A stretch of DNA of 64,000 bases, taken from the NCBI GenBank assembly GCA_000717735.1, contig JOBE01000009.1, positions 1 to 64,000 on the forward strand. The letters are read 5' to 3'. The position numbers and the translations under genes were made by a program. A model generated the notes under the pieces. It did no database searches, had not been told where the DNA came from, and saw only the letters and a list, made by a program, of their open reading frames with translations. Shown here piece by piece: positions 18,440 through 26,830 of this stretch. The number at the start of each line of letters is the position of its first letter. The stretch's first letter is position 1. The stretch is from Streptomyces griseoluteus. GTDB lineage: Bacteria > Actinomycetota > Actinomycetes > Streptomycetales > Streptomycetaceae.

Positions 18440-19139
18440 GCTCCACGGCCGTCCCCGGCCCGCTGAACGCCGTACGCCCGATGAGGACCACCGGCGTCCC
18501 GAACTCCAGGGCCAGCCGGTCCGACTCGTCCGCCGTCGGCATCCGGCAGCGGATCTCCTCGCGGAACCGCACCGGCCGGTGGCCCAGCTCGGCCAGCCGG
18601 GCGTAGGTCCCACCCGGCCCGGTGTCCGGCTCCGTGATCGGCGTACCGCGCACGAGGTCCGCGGAGAGGTACGAGACCGAGAGCAGCACCGGCTTGGCGT
18701 CGAGGACGAAGCGGCGGCTGCGGACGCAGACGGGCGCGCCCGGCGGCAGGTTCAGCGCCCCCGCGACCCGCGCGCCGGCCGCCGTCTCGGCCACCTCGAT
18801 CTGGTCGACGACCAGATCCCGGTCCTCCACGTCCGCCGACCAGACCGAACGCCCGTTGCCCCACTGCTCGCCCGACAGGCGCGGGATGCCCCGGCGGCGC
18901 AGCGGGCGGAAGACGCGTACGAAGACCCCGGCGCCCTTGCGGGCCTCCGCGAGGCCTTCGTTGCGCAGCACGGAGAGGGCCTGGCGCGCCGTCATCCGGG
19001 CCACCTCGTACGTCGTCATGAGGTCGTTCTCGCCGGGGAGCCGGTCGCCCGGCGCGAAGGCGCCTGACTGGATCGCGGTTCTCAACTCGTCGGCGATGCG
19101 CTGGTACTTGGGCTGTCGAGCGCTGTCCTGGTCAGTCAC
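18381..19139 (-). CDS. GntR family transcriptional regulator (HutC/UTRA type)
   Basis: This 252-aa regulator has an N-terminal winged-helix GntR domain (QPKYQRIADELRTAIQSGAF, then LPGENDLMTTYEVARMTARQ) and a C-terminal UTRA ligand domain (VCVRSRRFVLDAKPVLLSVS to the end). The GTG at 19139 is chosen because the protein then begins just ahead of the wHTH and a purine-rich AAGGGAG site lies upstream. The frame continues to 19235 without support. It probably represses a nearby gene in response to a small metabolite. The target and effector are unknown. Confidence 0.92.
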   Translation of the reverse strand: MTDQDSARQPKYQRIADELRTAIQSGAFAPGDRLPGENDLMTTYEVARMTARQALSVLRNEGLAEARKGAGVFVRVFRPLRRRGIPRLSGEQWGNGRSVWSADVEDRDLVVDQIEVAETAAGARVAGALNLPPGAPVCVRSRRFVLDAKPVLLSVSYLSADLVRGTPITEPDTGPGGTYARLAELGHRPVRFREEIRCRMPTADESDRLALEFGTPVVLIGRTAFSGPGTAVELNEMTLDSSAYVLEYDFDA

Positions 19140-19327
19140 GGGTGGACCACTCCCTTCATTTGCGGGACACCATACGGCGCACCCCGCGGCCAGGGTGCAC
19201 ACGTGTACGCCGTCCCGCCCGGTCGATCCATCCATCGGGGGACATCTCTAGAGATACGTTGACAGGGCGGGGTCGTAGGGCTTCTCTGGGTGTCCCCACG
19301 TTTCAGGGAGATCGGGACGGAGGATGC

Positions 19328-19552
19328 GTGCAGCCACTTCCCGAGGTCGGTGACCTCGTCCGCGACAACGCCACCGGGCGGGTCGGTTTCTATGTGGAGA
19401 GCGTCTCCGGACGCTTTCTGATCCGCGCCGTCCACGGCGGCGCCGAATGGGAGGCGGAGCCCACCGACGTCCAGCCGGCCACGCCCCTGCGCGAGCTGCG
19501 CGCCCGAGCCGCCGAGATCAACGCGCGTAGTCGGCGAGGGCTGGGGGCCTGA
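19328..19552 (+). CDS. Small conserved-looking hypothetical protein
   Basis: This 74-aa protein starts at GTG 19328, with GGACGGAGG 6 bases upstream as good start evidence. It forms a compact beta-rich core (VGDLVRDNATGRVGFYVESV, then GRFLIRAVHGGAEWEAEP), similar in feel to small SH3-like or KOW-like folds, followed by an Arg-rich helix. I do not recognise the family. Divergent from the GntR gene by 188 bp, it is a plausible target of that regulator. Confidence 0.75.
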   Translation: MQPLPEVGDLVRDNATGRVGFYVESVSGRFLIRAVHGGAEWEAEPTDVQPATPLRELRARAAEINARSRRGLGA

Positions 19553-19584
19553 GGAGGGTGCCGGGCGTCGGGCCGTTCGGTCCG

Positions 19585-19647
19585 GTGGCCGGAGTGGCCG
19601 GGGTGGCCGGGGTGGCCGGGGTGGCCGGCGTGGCCGGGGTGGCCCTG
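19585..19647 (+). repeat. Tandem 9-bp repeat (GTGGCCGGG)
   Basis: Seven head-to-tail units of GTGGCCGGR, the last degenerate (GTGGCCCTG), lie between the 19.3 kb small gene and the DUF2277 gene. The unit is a multiple of three, and open frames across it read GVA/GVAG, but no gene there has start support. Confidence 0.9.
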
Positions 19648-19718
19648 GTGGCTGCTCGGGCTGGTGGGCCGTTGTGCGGGGCTCGGCGGTTGTCAGTGGG
19701 GCGCGCCACACTGGAGGC

Positions 19719-19979
19719 ATGTGCCGCAGTATCAAGACGCTCCGACCGCCCGCGCTGCCCGAGGAGGCGACCGAGGAGGACATCCGCGCCGCCGCCCTGC
19801 AGTACGTCCGCAAGGTCTCCGGGTTCCGCGCCCCCGCCGCCCACAATCGCGAGGTCTTCGACCGGGCCGTGGACGAGATCGCCGCCGCGACCGCGAGACT
19901 CCTCGACGACCTGGAGGTGCGCGGGGCGCACCCCGGCGTCAGGAGGCAGGAGCGGGAGCCGCAGCCGGACGCCGTATGA
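19719..19979 (+). CDS. DUF2277 family protein
   Basis: This 86-aa protein begins MCRSIKTLRPP, the recognisable start of DUF2277, followed by EEDIRAAALQYVRKVSGF, also conserved in the family. CTGGAGGC precedes the ATG. It is basic at the N-terminus, helical, without signal or membrane segments; its function is unknown. The 3' end overlaps the DedA gene on the other strand by 41 bp. Confidence 0.9.
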   Translation: MCRSIKTLRPPALPEEATEEDIRAAALQYVRKVSGFRAPAAHNREVFDRAVDEIAAATARLLDDLEVRGAHPGVRRQEREPQPDAV

Positions 19980-20568
19980 GATAGGCGGCGAGACCGCCCG
20001 CCAGGAAGAGCGCGAGGGTCGACACCCCCGCGCTGAACCAGGTCGCGCCCAGCCACTGTCCGCCGAGCCAGCCGAGCCCCACGCTGTACGAGGCCCAGGT
20101 CACGCCCGCGAGCGCCGACCACGGCAGGAACTCCTCGACCCGCCGCTTCGCCGCGCCCGCGCCCAGTGACACCACGGAGCGGCCCGCCGGGGCGAAGCGC
20201 GCGAGGACCACGAGCAGGCCGCCGCCCCGTGTCAGCGCGGTGCCGAGACGTTCCTGCGCCAGGGACAGGCGCTTCGACCGGGCGATGGCCCGGTCCAGCC
20301 TGGCCCCGCCCCGGCGCGCGAGGCGGTACGCGAGGAAGTCGCCGAGCACGGATGCCGTGGCCGCGCAGAGGAGCAGGGGCAGCAGTGACGGCATGCCGGG
20401 GGTCGCCGCGGTGGCCGTGGCCGCCGCCGTGGCGGCGGTGATCACCAGGAAGCCGCTCGGCAGCACGGGCAGGAAGACGTCGAGCAGGATCGACGTCGCC
20501 ACCACCGGGTAGATCCATGGGCCGGCGGTGAGCGACCGCAGCGATCCCAGGCTGTCGAGCAGATTCAC
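19939..20568 (-). CDS. DedA family membrane protein
   Basis: This 209-aa polytopic protein of the DedA/VTT family is thought to act in lipid flipping and envelope maintenance. The family motif FAPAGRSVVSLGAGAAKRRVEEF is visible in the middle (the usual sequence is F/Y-x-R-x-x-P-x-x-R), as is SVLGDFLAYRLARRGG in the cytoplasmic re-entrant part. There are about five hydrophobic segments. It starts at GTG 20568. It converges with and overlaps DUF2277. A repeat array lies upstream. Confidence 0.88.
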   Translation of the reverse strand: MNLLDSLGSLRSLTAGPWIYPVVATSILLDVFLPVLPSGFLVITAATAAATATAATPGMPSLLPLLLCAATASVLGDFLAYRLARRGGARLDRAIARSKRLSLAQERLGTALTRGGGLLVVLARFAPAGRSVVSLGAGAAKRRVEEFLPWSALAGVTWASYSVGLGWLGGQWLGATWFSAGVSTLALFLAGGLAAYLIRRPAAAPAPAS

Positions 20569-20709
20569 AGGGCCTGAGCCTACGCGGGGGCGGGTGACCG
20601 CCCGCCGGGTGGGTGCCGCAGGGGCGCTGGGTGCCTGCCGTTGGGGGGCGGGGTGGGGTTCCGGGGGCGAAAAGGGCCGGAAGGCGCGCTGCGGATTCCG
20701 GCCTGTTGC

Positions 20710-20857
20710 CGTACGGAGACGGCTCCCCGATCCCGTACGGAGACGGCTCCCGTTGTCGTACGGAATCGGCTCCCCGTTCCCGTACGGAATCGGCCCCCGA
20801 TCCCGTACGGAGACGGCTGTCCTGCCCGTACGGGCGGCGGCTGCCCTCCCCGTACGG
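20710..20857 (+). repeat. Array of seven 23-24 bp direct repeats with CGTACGG core
   Basis: Seven copies of CGTACGG occur at 20710, 20734, 20757, 20781, 20804, 20827 and 20851, spaced 24, 23, 24, 23, 23 and 24 bp. The first five units extend to (TC)CCGTACGGARWCGGCYCC. The CCGTACGG core is itself palindromic. The array fills the gap between the DedA and DoxX genes and has no credible coding role. Confidence 0.9.
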
Positions 20858-20863
20858 CCGTGT

Positions 20864-21415
20864 TCAGGCCCCGACCGGCGCGCCCTGCTCCTCGCGGTCG
20901 TCGTTCGTCCTGCGCGTCGTCGAGCCCGTCGCGACCCGGGTTCCGAAGAGCCGGTCGACGGCCAGCGCGCCAGGGCCGGTGAACACCAGGAGTGCGAACG
21001 CCCAGCAGAACAGGGCCGCGGTCTCGCCGCCGTTCTGGAGCGGGAAGAGGGATTCGGGCTGGTGGACCTTGAAGTACGCGTACGCCATCGAGCCGGAGGC
21101 GAGGAACGCGGCGCTGCGCGTGCCGAGGCCGGCCAGGACCAGGACGCCGGCGCCCAGCTGGATCACGGCCGCGTACCAGCCCGGCCAGGTGCCGGCCGGG
21201 ATCGTGCCGCCGCCCATCGCGCCGCCGAGGACGCCGAAGAGAGAGGCGGCGCCGTGGCAGGCGAAGAGCAGGCCGACGACGATGCGGAAGAGGCCGAGCG
21301 CGTAGGGCTGCGCCTGGTTCAGGCGGTCCGTGAGGCTGCCCGCGTCGCTCCGGCCTCCCTGGCGGACCTCTCCGCTCGGATCGTTCGCGGTGTTCGGGTT
21401 GTTCGGGTTCTTCAT
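20864..21415 (-). CDS. DoxX family membrane protein
   Basis: This 183-aa protein has a polar N-terminal tail of about 40 residues and four hydrophobic helices, characteristic of DoxX. Typical motifs are LFRIVVGLLFACHGAASLFG in helix 1 and GTWPGWYAAVIQLGAGVLVL after it, and it ends with a charged tail. The ATG at 21415 has AAGGAG 7 bases upstream. Some DoxX proteins work with redox or thiosulfate/thiol stress systems; the function here is unknown. A weak iron-box-like sequence lies about 70 bp upstream. Confidence 0.9.
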   Translation of the reverse strand: MKNPNNPNTANDPSGEVRQGGRSDAGSLTDRLNQAQPYALGLFRIVVGLLFACHGAASLFGVLGGAMGGGTIPAGTWPGWYAAVIQLGAGVLVLAGLGTRSAAFLASGSMAYAYFKVHQPESLFPLQNGGETAALFCWAFALLVFTGPGALAVDRLFGTRVATGSTTRRTNDDREEQGAPVGA

Positions 21416-21484
21416 GGGGGACTCCTTCGGCCTGCCTCGTCCGTGGGGTGGACGGGGAGTGGGGGACGGAAACCGATGAGGCCG

Positions 21485-21503
21485 CAAGGTTAGGCATCCC
21501 TCA
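21485..21503 (-). promoter_or_regulatory. Weak iron-box (DmdR/IdeR-like) candidate
   Basis: The half site AGGTTAGGC (21487-21495) exactly matches one arm of the 19-bp IdeR/DmdR consensus. By my hand alignment the whole site agrees at about 13 of 19 positions. It lies upstream of the DoxX gene. One good half site may occur by chance. Confidence 0.25.
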
Positions 21504-21599
21504 GTAATACTTGCAAGTTCAACATTCGGCCACCGGGGAGCGTCTGGCGCGGTTCGCTCCCCGGCGGCCTCTGTCGAAGCCGGTTCAGGAGGGTTGCTG

Positions 21600-22250
21600 T
21601 CAGCAGCCGTTGAGGACGGACTGCAGGGCGCTCTTCTCGGCGGAGTCGACGCTGAGGTTCCAGTGGTACTTCACGTGCACCCATGCGCGGGCGTACGTGC
21701 AGCGGTAGGCGGTCCGCGAGGGCAGCCACTCCGCCGGGTCGAGGTCGCTCTTCGCCTGGTTGACGTTGTCCGTCACGGCTATGAGCTGCGGCCGGGTCAG
21801 GTCGTTCGCGAAGGCCTGGCGCTGCGCGGTGGTCCAGGAGTTGGCGCCCGAGCGCCACGCCTCGGCGAGGGCGACGACGTGGTCGATGTCGAGGTCGGAG
21901 GCGACGGTCCAGGTGGCGCCGTCGTATGCGGAGTACCAACTGCCGCTGACCGAGGCGCAGCTGGAGTCCGTGACGACGTTCACGCCGTCGCGCTTGAGGA
22001 CGGTCTCGCGGGTGTTGCAGGCGCCGGACTGGGTGATCCAGTGCGGGAAGAGGTCGCGGCTGTAGCCCGTGGAGGAACCTTCCGCCTTCACGGTGAGGGC
22101 GGCCAGGTAGGTGCGGGCCGTGGTGGCGCTGACCGGGGTGGGCATGGCGGCCTGCGCGGTGGGCGCGGTGGCGAGGAGGCCGGTCACGGTGAGGGCGGCG
22201 GAGGTGGCGAGAACGGCGAGTCGACGCGCGTAGATCATGCCGACGGGCAT
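21600..22250 (-). CDS. Secreted HNH endonuclease family protein
   Basis: This 216-aa exported protein has a signal peptide (MPVGMIYARRLAVLATSAAL, cleavage near AQA about 34) followed by an HNH/GmrSD-C-like (DUF1524) nuclease domain. The catalytic signature DIDHVVALAEAW supplies the DH metal/base pair. Cysteines at both ends (GACNTRE, SSCAS, YRCTY, NGC) probably form disulfides, as expected outside the cell. The ATG at 22250 has GGGAG 6 bases upstream; an internal ATG at 22238 is the alternative. The likely role is extracellular DNA degradation. Confidence 0.9.
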   Translation of the reverse strand: MPVGMIYARRLAVLATSAALTVTGLLATAPTAQAAMPTPVSATTARTYLAALTVKAEGSSTGYSRDLFPHWITQSGACNTRETVLKRDGVNVVTDSSCASVSGSWYSAYDGATWTVASDLDIDHVVALAEAWRSGANSWTTAQRQAFANDLTRPQLIAVTDNVNQAKSDLDPAEWLPSRTAYRCTYARAWVHVKYHWNLSVDSAEKSALQSVLNGC

Positions 22251-22456
22251 GTGAACTCCCTTGAGCTTGGGGGACCTTGGCTGGGTGCCCGTCCCCGTGG
22301 GGTGCCGGGCGGTGGCCCGGCCATCGTGGCGGCGCCAGGTTTCGTTGGGGGGTGCGCCAGGTAACAGAGTGGCGACATGAACACGTCACATCAAGGGGTG
22401 TGCGGTGCCTGATGGAGTGAAGGATTCCGTGCCGGGCCCCGAGGTTGGGCGTACGG

Positions 22457-22491
22457 CGAGACCCCGGGCCGTTTCCCGGCCCGGGGTCTCG
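22457..22491 (-). terminator. Terminator after the HAD phosphatase gene
   Basis: A perfect 14-bp stem (22457-22470 with 22478-22491) has a 7-nt loop and lies 19 bp beyond the HAD stop codon. It could work on both strands. Confidence 0.85.
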
Positions 22492-22509
22492 TCGTCGTAT
22501 GCGGAGGTT

Positions 22510-23178
22510 CTACGGAAGGACGGTCAGGGTGATCGTCCCGTCGGCGGCGGCCTCGACCCGCAGATGGTCGAGGTCGGGGATGTGTACGTCCGGCGCGAAG
22601 GCCGCCGCGCGCGGGCCCACGCCCACGATCCTCATGCCGGCCGCGCGGCCCGCCTGGATGCCGGCCTCCGAGTCCTCGAAGACGACGCAGTCGGCGGGGG
22701 TGAAGCCCAGCTCGGCCGCGCCCTTGAGGAAGCCCTCGGGGTCCGGCTTGCTGGCCCCGACGTGCTCGGCGGTGACCCGGGTCTCCGGCATCGGCAGCGC
22801 CGCCGCACCCATTCGTGCCTGCGCGAGGGCCTCGTCCGCCGAGGTCACCAGGGCGTGCGGCAGCTCCGCGAGCGCGGCCATGAAGGCCGGCGCGCCGGGG
22901 ACGGGCACGACGCCGTCGAGGTCGGCGGTCTCCTCGGCGAGCATGATCCGGTTGTCGGCGTGGTTCTGCGCCATGGGGCGGTCCGGGAGGAGGACGGCCA
23001 TCGTCGCGTACCCCTGACGGCCGTGGACCACCTTGAGCACGGCGTCGCCGTCGAGCCCCTGCCGCTCCGCCCAGCGTCGCCAGCAGCGCTCGACGACGGC
23101 GTCCGAGTTGACGAGGGTGCCGTCCATGTCGAGCAGGAGGGCGCGGGCGGTGAGCGTTGCCGGGGTGGTGGCAGGCAT
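22510..23178 (-). CDS. HAD family phosphatase (sugar-phosphate phosphatase-like)
   Basis: This 222-aa HAD subfamily IA hydrolase has motif I ALLLDMDGTLV, motif II HALVTSADEA, Lys in GASKPDPEGF and motif III VVFEDSEAGIQAG, so all catalytic motifs are present. The closest functional group is the 2-deoxyglucose-6-phosphate/beta-phosphoglucomutase-like phosphatases. The start at 23178 (MPATTPATL) is preferred over 23250 because TGGAGA precedes it and the longer N-terminus is not HAD-like. A relatively AT-rich stretch at about 23250-23275 is the probable promoter. Confidence 0.92.
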   Translation of the reverse strand: MPATTPATLTARALLLDMDGTLVNSDAVVERCWRRWAERQGLDGDAVLKVVHGRQGYATMAVLLPDRPMAQNHADNRIMLAEETADLDGVVPVPGAPAFMAALAELPHALVTSADEALAQARMGAAALPMPETRVTAEHVGASKPDPEGFLKGAAELGFTPADCVVFEDSEAGIQAGRAAGMRIVGVGPRAAAFAPDVHIPDLDHLRVEAAADGTITLTVLP

Positions 23179-23424
23179 CAGGTCTCCAGTGGGGTGGTAC
23201 GGAGAACGAAGCGGTCCCGCCCACCGGTCAGGGTTCGCGGGCGGGGCCACTTTGTTCTTCTACGATACAAAACCGGGGGCCGTCTTGGCCAACCCGGTCC
23301 GCATGGCGGGACCGGGGCGGGGCCGGGGCGGAGCCCGGGACGGGCCGGGAGAAGGTCGTGACCGGGACGGGATGGGGCCGGGACGGGCCCGGACGGGGCA
23401 GGGGTGAGGTTCGGACCGGAATGG

Positions 23425-24495
23425 TCAGATGTGCGGAGTGCTCTCCTCCAGGACCCGGCGCGTAGCGGGGCCGTACACGCCCTCCGGGTCGCTCAGGCCG
23501 TAGTGCCACGTCTGGTAGCGGGCCACCGCCTCCCGTACCTCCTCGTCGTAGCGTCCGTTGACGGGGCCGTCGTAGACCCACACGGCGGTCAGCCGCCGCT
23601 GGAGCTCCTTCACCTCGTGCCCGGTGGCGCCGAGGCTCAGGGTCACCTCCACCTCGCCCTGCCCGGGTGACTCCGAAGGGGAGGCCGACGCGGACGGTTC
23701 CGTCGGCGTCGGTGCGGTCGCCGGCGCCGACGAGGAGGCGGTCGGAGGCGCCGCCGGGCCCGTCGCGCTCGGCGACGCGCTCGGCCGGTCGGTGGTGCGG
23801 CTCGCGGTGGGGGTGGGCGCCGGCGACGCGGACGTCGGGCGCGCGGTGGGGGAGGACGACGTCGGACGCGGGCTCTCGGAGGAGGGGGACGGGACCTCGG
23901 ACACGGCGATGTTCAGGGACGCGCTCGTGGTGACCTCGGGCACGTCCGCCCGGTCGTCGCGCTCCTCCCCGCCGCCGAGCAGCGCCGCCGCCAGGGCCGC
24001 CGTGCCCGCCACGGCGGCGGCGGCCACCACGGCCACCACCGCGCCCCGCCTGCGGCCCCGTCCCGGGGGCTGCCCCCGGTCATGGCCGGGCGGCGGCGGT
24101 ACGGTGCCCGCGCCGCCCAGCAGCAGCGGCATGGTCTCGGAGGGGTCCCCGCCCGGGTACGAGCCCGCATGCGTGCCGGGACCCGCCTCCGCCCCGTACG
24201 CCCCCGCCCCGTACGCCCCCGGCAGCGGCGCCGTGACGGACGAGGGACCCCCGTCCGGCCGGATCGCCGCCAACTGGGCCGTCGGCGGATCGTCGGCCCT
24301 GTAAGAGGAAGCGTCACCCCCGTACGGGTCCCCCGCCCCGTAGGACCCGTACGGGCTCGTGTCGTCCCCCGAGTCCAGCGTCACGTACGGCCTGATCCGT
24401 AGGGGATCGAAGTCCTCGGCCGCCGCCGGCTCCGCCTGGGCGCAGGCGCAGCCAGGTCTTTCCGCACCGCATTCAGGACAGACGTGTCCGGTCAT
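23425..24495 (-). CDS. Membrane protein with zinc-ribbon-like start and C-terminal peptidoglycan-binding domain
   Basis: This 356-aa protein begins with a short Cys cluster (CPECGAERPGCAC), then a Gly/Tyr/Pro-rich cytosolic segment. One transmembrane helix follows (AVVAVVAAAAVAGTAALAAA, about 152-172), then a long Ser/Thr/Pro wall-spanning linker and a PG_binding_1 domain at the C-terminus (LSLGATGHEVKELQRRL to YGPATRRVLEE). This topology suggests an envelope protein anchoring the membrane to peptidoglycan. The N-terminal Cys motif is reminiscent of other Streptomyces envelope proteins. It is divergent from the MFS exporter. Confidence 0.88.
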   Translation of the reverse strand: MTGHVCPECGAERPGCACAQAEPAAAEDFDPLRIRPYVTLDSGDDTSPYGSYGAGDPYGGDASSYRADDPPTAQLAAIRPDGGPSSVTAPLPGAYGAGAYGAEAGPGTHAGSYPGGDPSETMPLLLGGAGTVPPPPGHDRGQPPGRGRRRGAVVAVVAAAAVAGTAALAAALLGGGEERDDRADVPEVTTSASLNIAVSEVPSPSSESPRPTSSSPTARPTSASPAPTPTASRTTDRPSASPSATGPAAPPTASSSAPATAPTPTEPSASASPSESPGQGEVEVTLSLGATGHEVKELQRRLTAVWVYDGPVNGRYDEEVREAVARYQTWHYGLSDPEGVYGPATRRVLEESTPHI

Positions 24496-24663
24496 GATGG
24501 GTCCCCTCCCCGATACAACTGCGAGCGATTATGCAGCCCGCCCCTGGGGCGGTGAACAGCCGTGTCCTTCGGGAGGCCATAACCGGACATTCGGACCAGG
24601 ATGGAGGGGCCGTCCCATGGGCCGTCCGGCGGGACGCCTGACGACACGCCCGAGGAGACGCCC

Positions 24664-26724
24664 ATGGCTCAGGAAGTGAGCCCCTCCCAGCTCGGCGGCG
24701 CCCCGGCGCCGGGCGAGGGAAAGAGCCACCGCACCGTCCTCGTCGCGATCGGCGCGCTGCTGCTCGGCATGCTGCTCGCCGCCCTCGACCAGACCATCGT
24801 CTCCACCGCCCTGCCGACCATCGTCAGCGAGCTCGGCGGCATGGAGCACCTCTCCTGGGTGGTCACGGCGTACATGCTGGCGTCCACGGCCGCGACACCC
24901 CTCTGGGGCAAGCTCGGCGACCAGTACGGCCGCAAGAAGCTCTTCCAGTCCGCCATCGTCATCTTCCTCATCGGCTCCGCCCTCTGCGGCATCGCCCAGA
25001 ACATGCCGCAGCTCATCGCGTTCCGCGCGATCCAGGGCCTCGGCGGCGGCGGCCTCATGGTCCTGTCGATGGCGATCGTCGGCGACCTCGTGTCCCCCCG
25101 GGAACGAGGTAAGTACCAGGGCCTCTTCGGCGCCGTCTTCGGCGCCACCAGCGTCCTCGGCCCGCTGCTCGGCGGACTCTTCACCGAGCACCTCTCCTGG
25201 CGCTGGGTCTTCTACATCAACCTGCCGATCGGTATCGTCGCGCTCTTCGTCATCGCGGCCGTGCTCCACATCCCGGTCCGCTCGACCCCGCACGCCATCG
25301 ACTACCTCGGCACCTTCCTCATCGCCTCGGTCGCCACCTGCCTGGTCCTCGTGGCCTCCCTCGGCGGCACCACCTGGGCGTGGGGTTCGGCGCAGATCAT
25401 CGGCCTCGCCGTCCTCGGCTGCGTCTTCCTCGTCTGGTTCGTGTACGTCGAACGGCGGGCCGCCGAACCGGTGCTGCCGCTCAAGCTGTTCAGGATCCGG
25501 ACCTTCACCCTCGTCTCGGTCATCAGCTTCGTCGTCGGCTTCGCGATGTTCGGCGCGATGACCTACCTGCCGACCTTCCTCCAGGTCGTGCAGGGCGTCA
25601 CGCCGACCATGTCCGGCGTGCACATGCTGCCCATGGTCGCCGGCATGCTGATCACCTCGACCGCCTCCGGCCAGATCGTCTCCCGCACCGGCCGCTGGAA
25701 GGTCTTCCCCATCGCGGGCACCGCGCTCACGGCCCTCGGCCTGCTCCTCCTCAACGAGCTGACGGAGACCACCTCCACCTGGGCGATGGGCGCCTACTTC
25801 TTCGTCTTCGGCGCCGGACTCGGCCTCGTCATGCAGGTCCTCGTCCTGGTCGTGCAGAACGCCGTCTCGTACGAGGACCTCGGCGTCGCCACCTCCGGAG
25901 CCACCTTCTTCCGCTCCATCGGAGCCTCCTTCGGCGTCGCCGTCTTCGGCACGATCTTCACCAACCGGCTCACCGCCAAGCTCGACGACGTGTTCGCCTC
26001 GGCCGGACAGGACCTCCCGCCGGGCGTCGGTCCCGAGGAGGTCGCCGCCGACCCGCGCACCCTGAGTGAACTACCGGCCGAGCTGCGCCCCTCCGTCCTG
26101 CACGCGTACGCCACCTCCATCACCGACGTCTTCCTGTACGCGGCCCCCGTCGTCCTCGTCGCCTTCGTCGTCGCCTGGTTCCTCAAGGAGGACAAGCTGC
26201 GGGCCTCGGTCACCGCGCCCGACACCAGCCAGACGCTCGCCTCCAACCCCGTCGAACGCTCCTCGTACGACGAATGCGCCCGCGCCCTCTCCGTCCTCGG
26301 CTCCCGCGAAGGACGCAAGGCGATCTACGAGAAGATCACCGCCCGCGCGGGCCTCGACCTGCTGCCCGCCGCGAGCTGGCTGCTGCTCCGCATCCGCCGC
26401 CACGGCACGGTCGAGCCCGCCCGGCTCGCCGAGACCGTGCCCGTACCGCTGCGGGCGATCACGGAGGCGTCCCGGCAGGTGGAGGAACGGCACCTGGCCA
26501 CCCGGGAGGGGCTCCAGCTGATCCTCACCGAGGAGGGCGTACGGGTGGCGACCCGGCTTGCGGCCGCCCGGGAGGAGTCGCTCGCCGAACTCCTCGGCGA
26601 CTGGTGGGACCCGGACCGGCCCACCGACCTGGTGCAGCTGGTGGAGCAGCTGACGGCGGAACTGTCCGGCTCGGACGGGGAGCGGCCGCACGACCCGGAG
26701 CCTCCTCGCGACCATCACGCGTAG
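24664..26724 (+). CDS. MDR family MFS exporter (EmrB/QacA type) with C-terminal winged-helix-like extension
   Basis: This 686-aa protein has about 530 residues forming a 14-helix drug:H+ antiporter. Motif D1 is LDQTIVSTALPTI; motif A is GKLGDQYGRKK; motif C is VFGATSVLGPLLGG. The last about 155 residues are soluble and resemble a MarR-like winged helix (AASWLLLRIRRHGTVEPARL, then EERHLATREGLQLILTEEG). This makes the protein about 150 residues longer than a plain DHA2 exporter. ATG 24664 is preferred over 24601 because GAGGAGA is 7 bases upstream. The tail may sense substrate or interact with a regulator. DNA binding by a membrane-tethered domain is speculative. Confidence 0.93.
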   Translation: MAQEVSPSQLGGAPAPGEGKSHRTVLVAIGALLLGMLLAALDQTIVSTALPTIVSELGGMEHLSWVVTAYMLASTAATPLWGKLGDQYGRKKLFQSAIVIFLIGSALCGIAQNMPQLIAFRAIQGLGGGGLMVLSMAIVGDLVSPRERGKYQGLFGAVFGATSVLGPLLGGLFTEHLSWRWVFYINLPIGIVALFVIAAVLHIPVRSTPHAIDYLGTFLIASVATCLVLVASLGGTTWAWGSAQIIGLAVLGCVFLVWFVYVERRAAEPVLPLKLFRIRTFTLVSVISFVVGFAMFGAMTYLPTFLQVVQGVTPTMSGVHMLPMVAGMLITSTASGQIVSRTGRWKVFPIAGTALTALGLLLLNELTETTSTWAMGAYFFVFGAGLGLVMQVLVLVVQNAVSYEDLGVATSGATFFRSIGASFGVAVFGTIFTNRLTAKLDDVFASAGQDLPPGVGPEEVAADPRTLSELPAELRPSVLHAYATSITDVFLYAAPVVLVAFVVAWFLKEDKLRASVTAPDTSQTLASNPVERSSYDECARALSVLGSREGRKAIYEKITARAGLDLLPAASWLLLRIRRHGTVEPARLAETVPVPLRAITEASRQVEERHLATREGLQLILTEEGVRVATRLAAAREESLAELLGDWWDPDRPTDLVQLVEQLTAELSGSDGERPHDPEPPRDHHA

Positions 26725-26830
26725 GGCCGCCGCCAGGCGCAACTCCCGGACCCAAACCCTCTGTGACCAGCACTCAGATGCCGTCAGTACGCTGTCCCCT
26801 CCAAGATCACGTCACAGGGGGATGGGCAGG

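Noticed and set aside
20710..20857. Possible CRISPR array.
   Set aside because: The units are directly abutting 23-24 bp repeats without unique spacers, and there are no cas genes.
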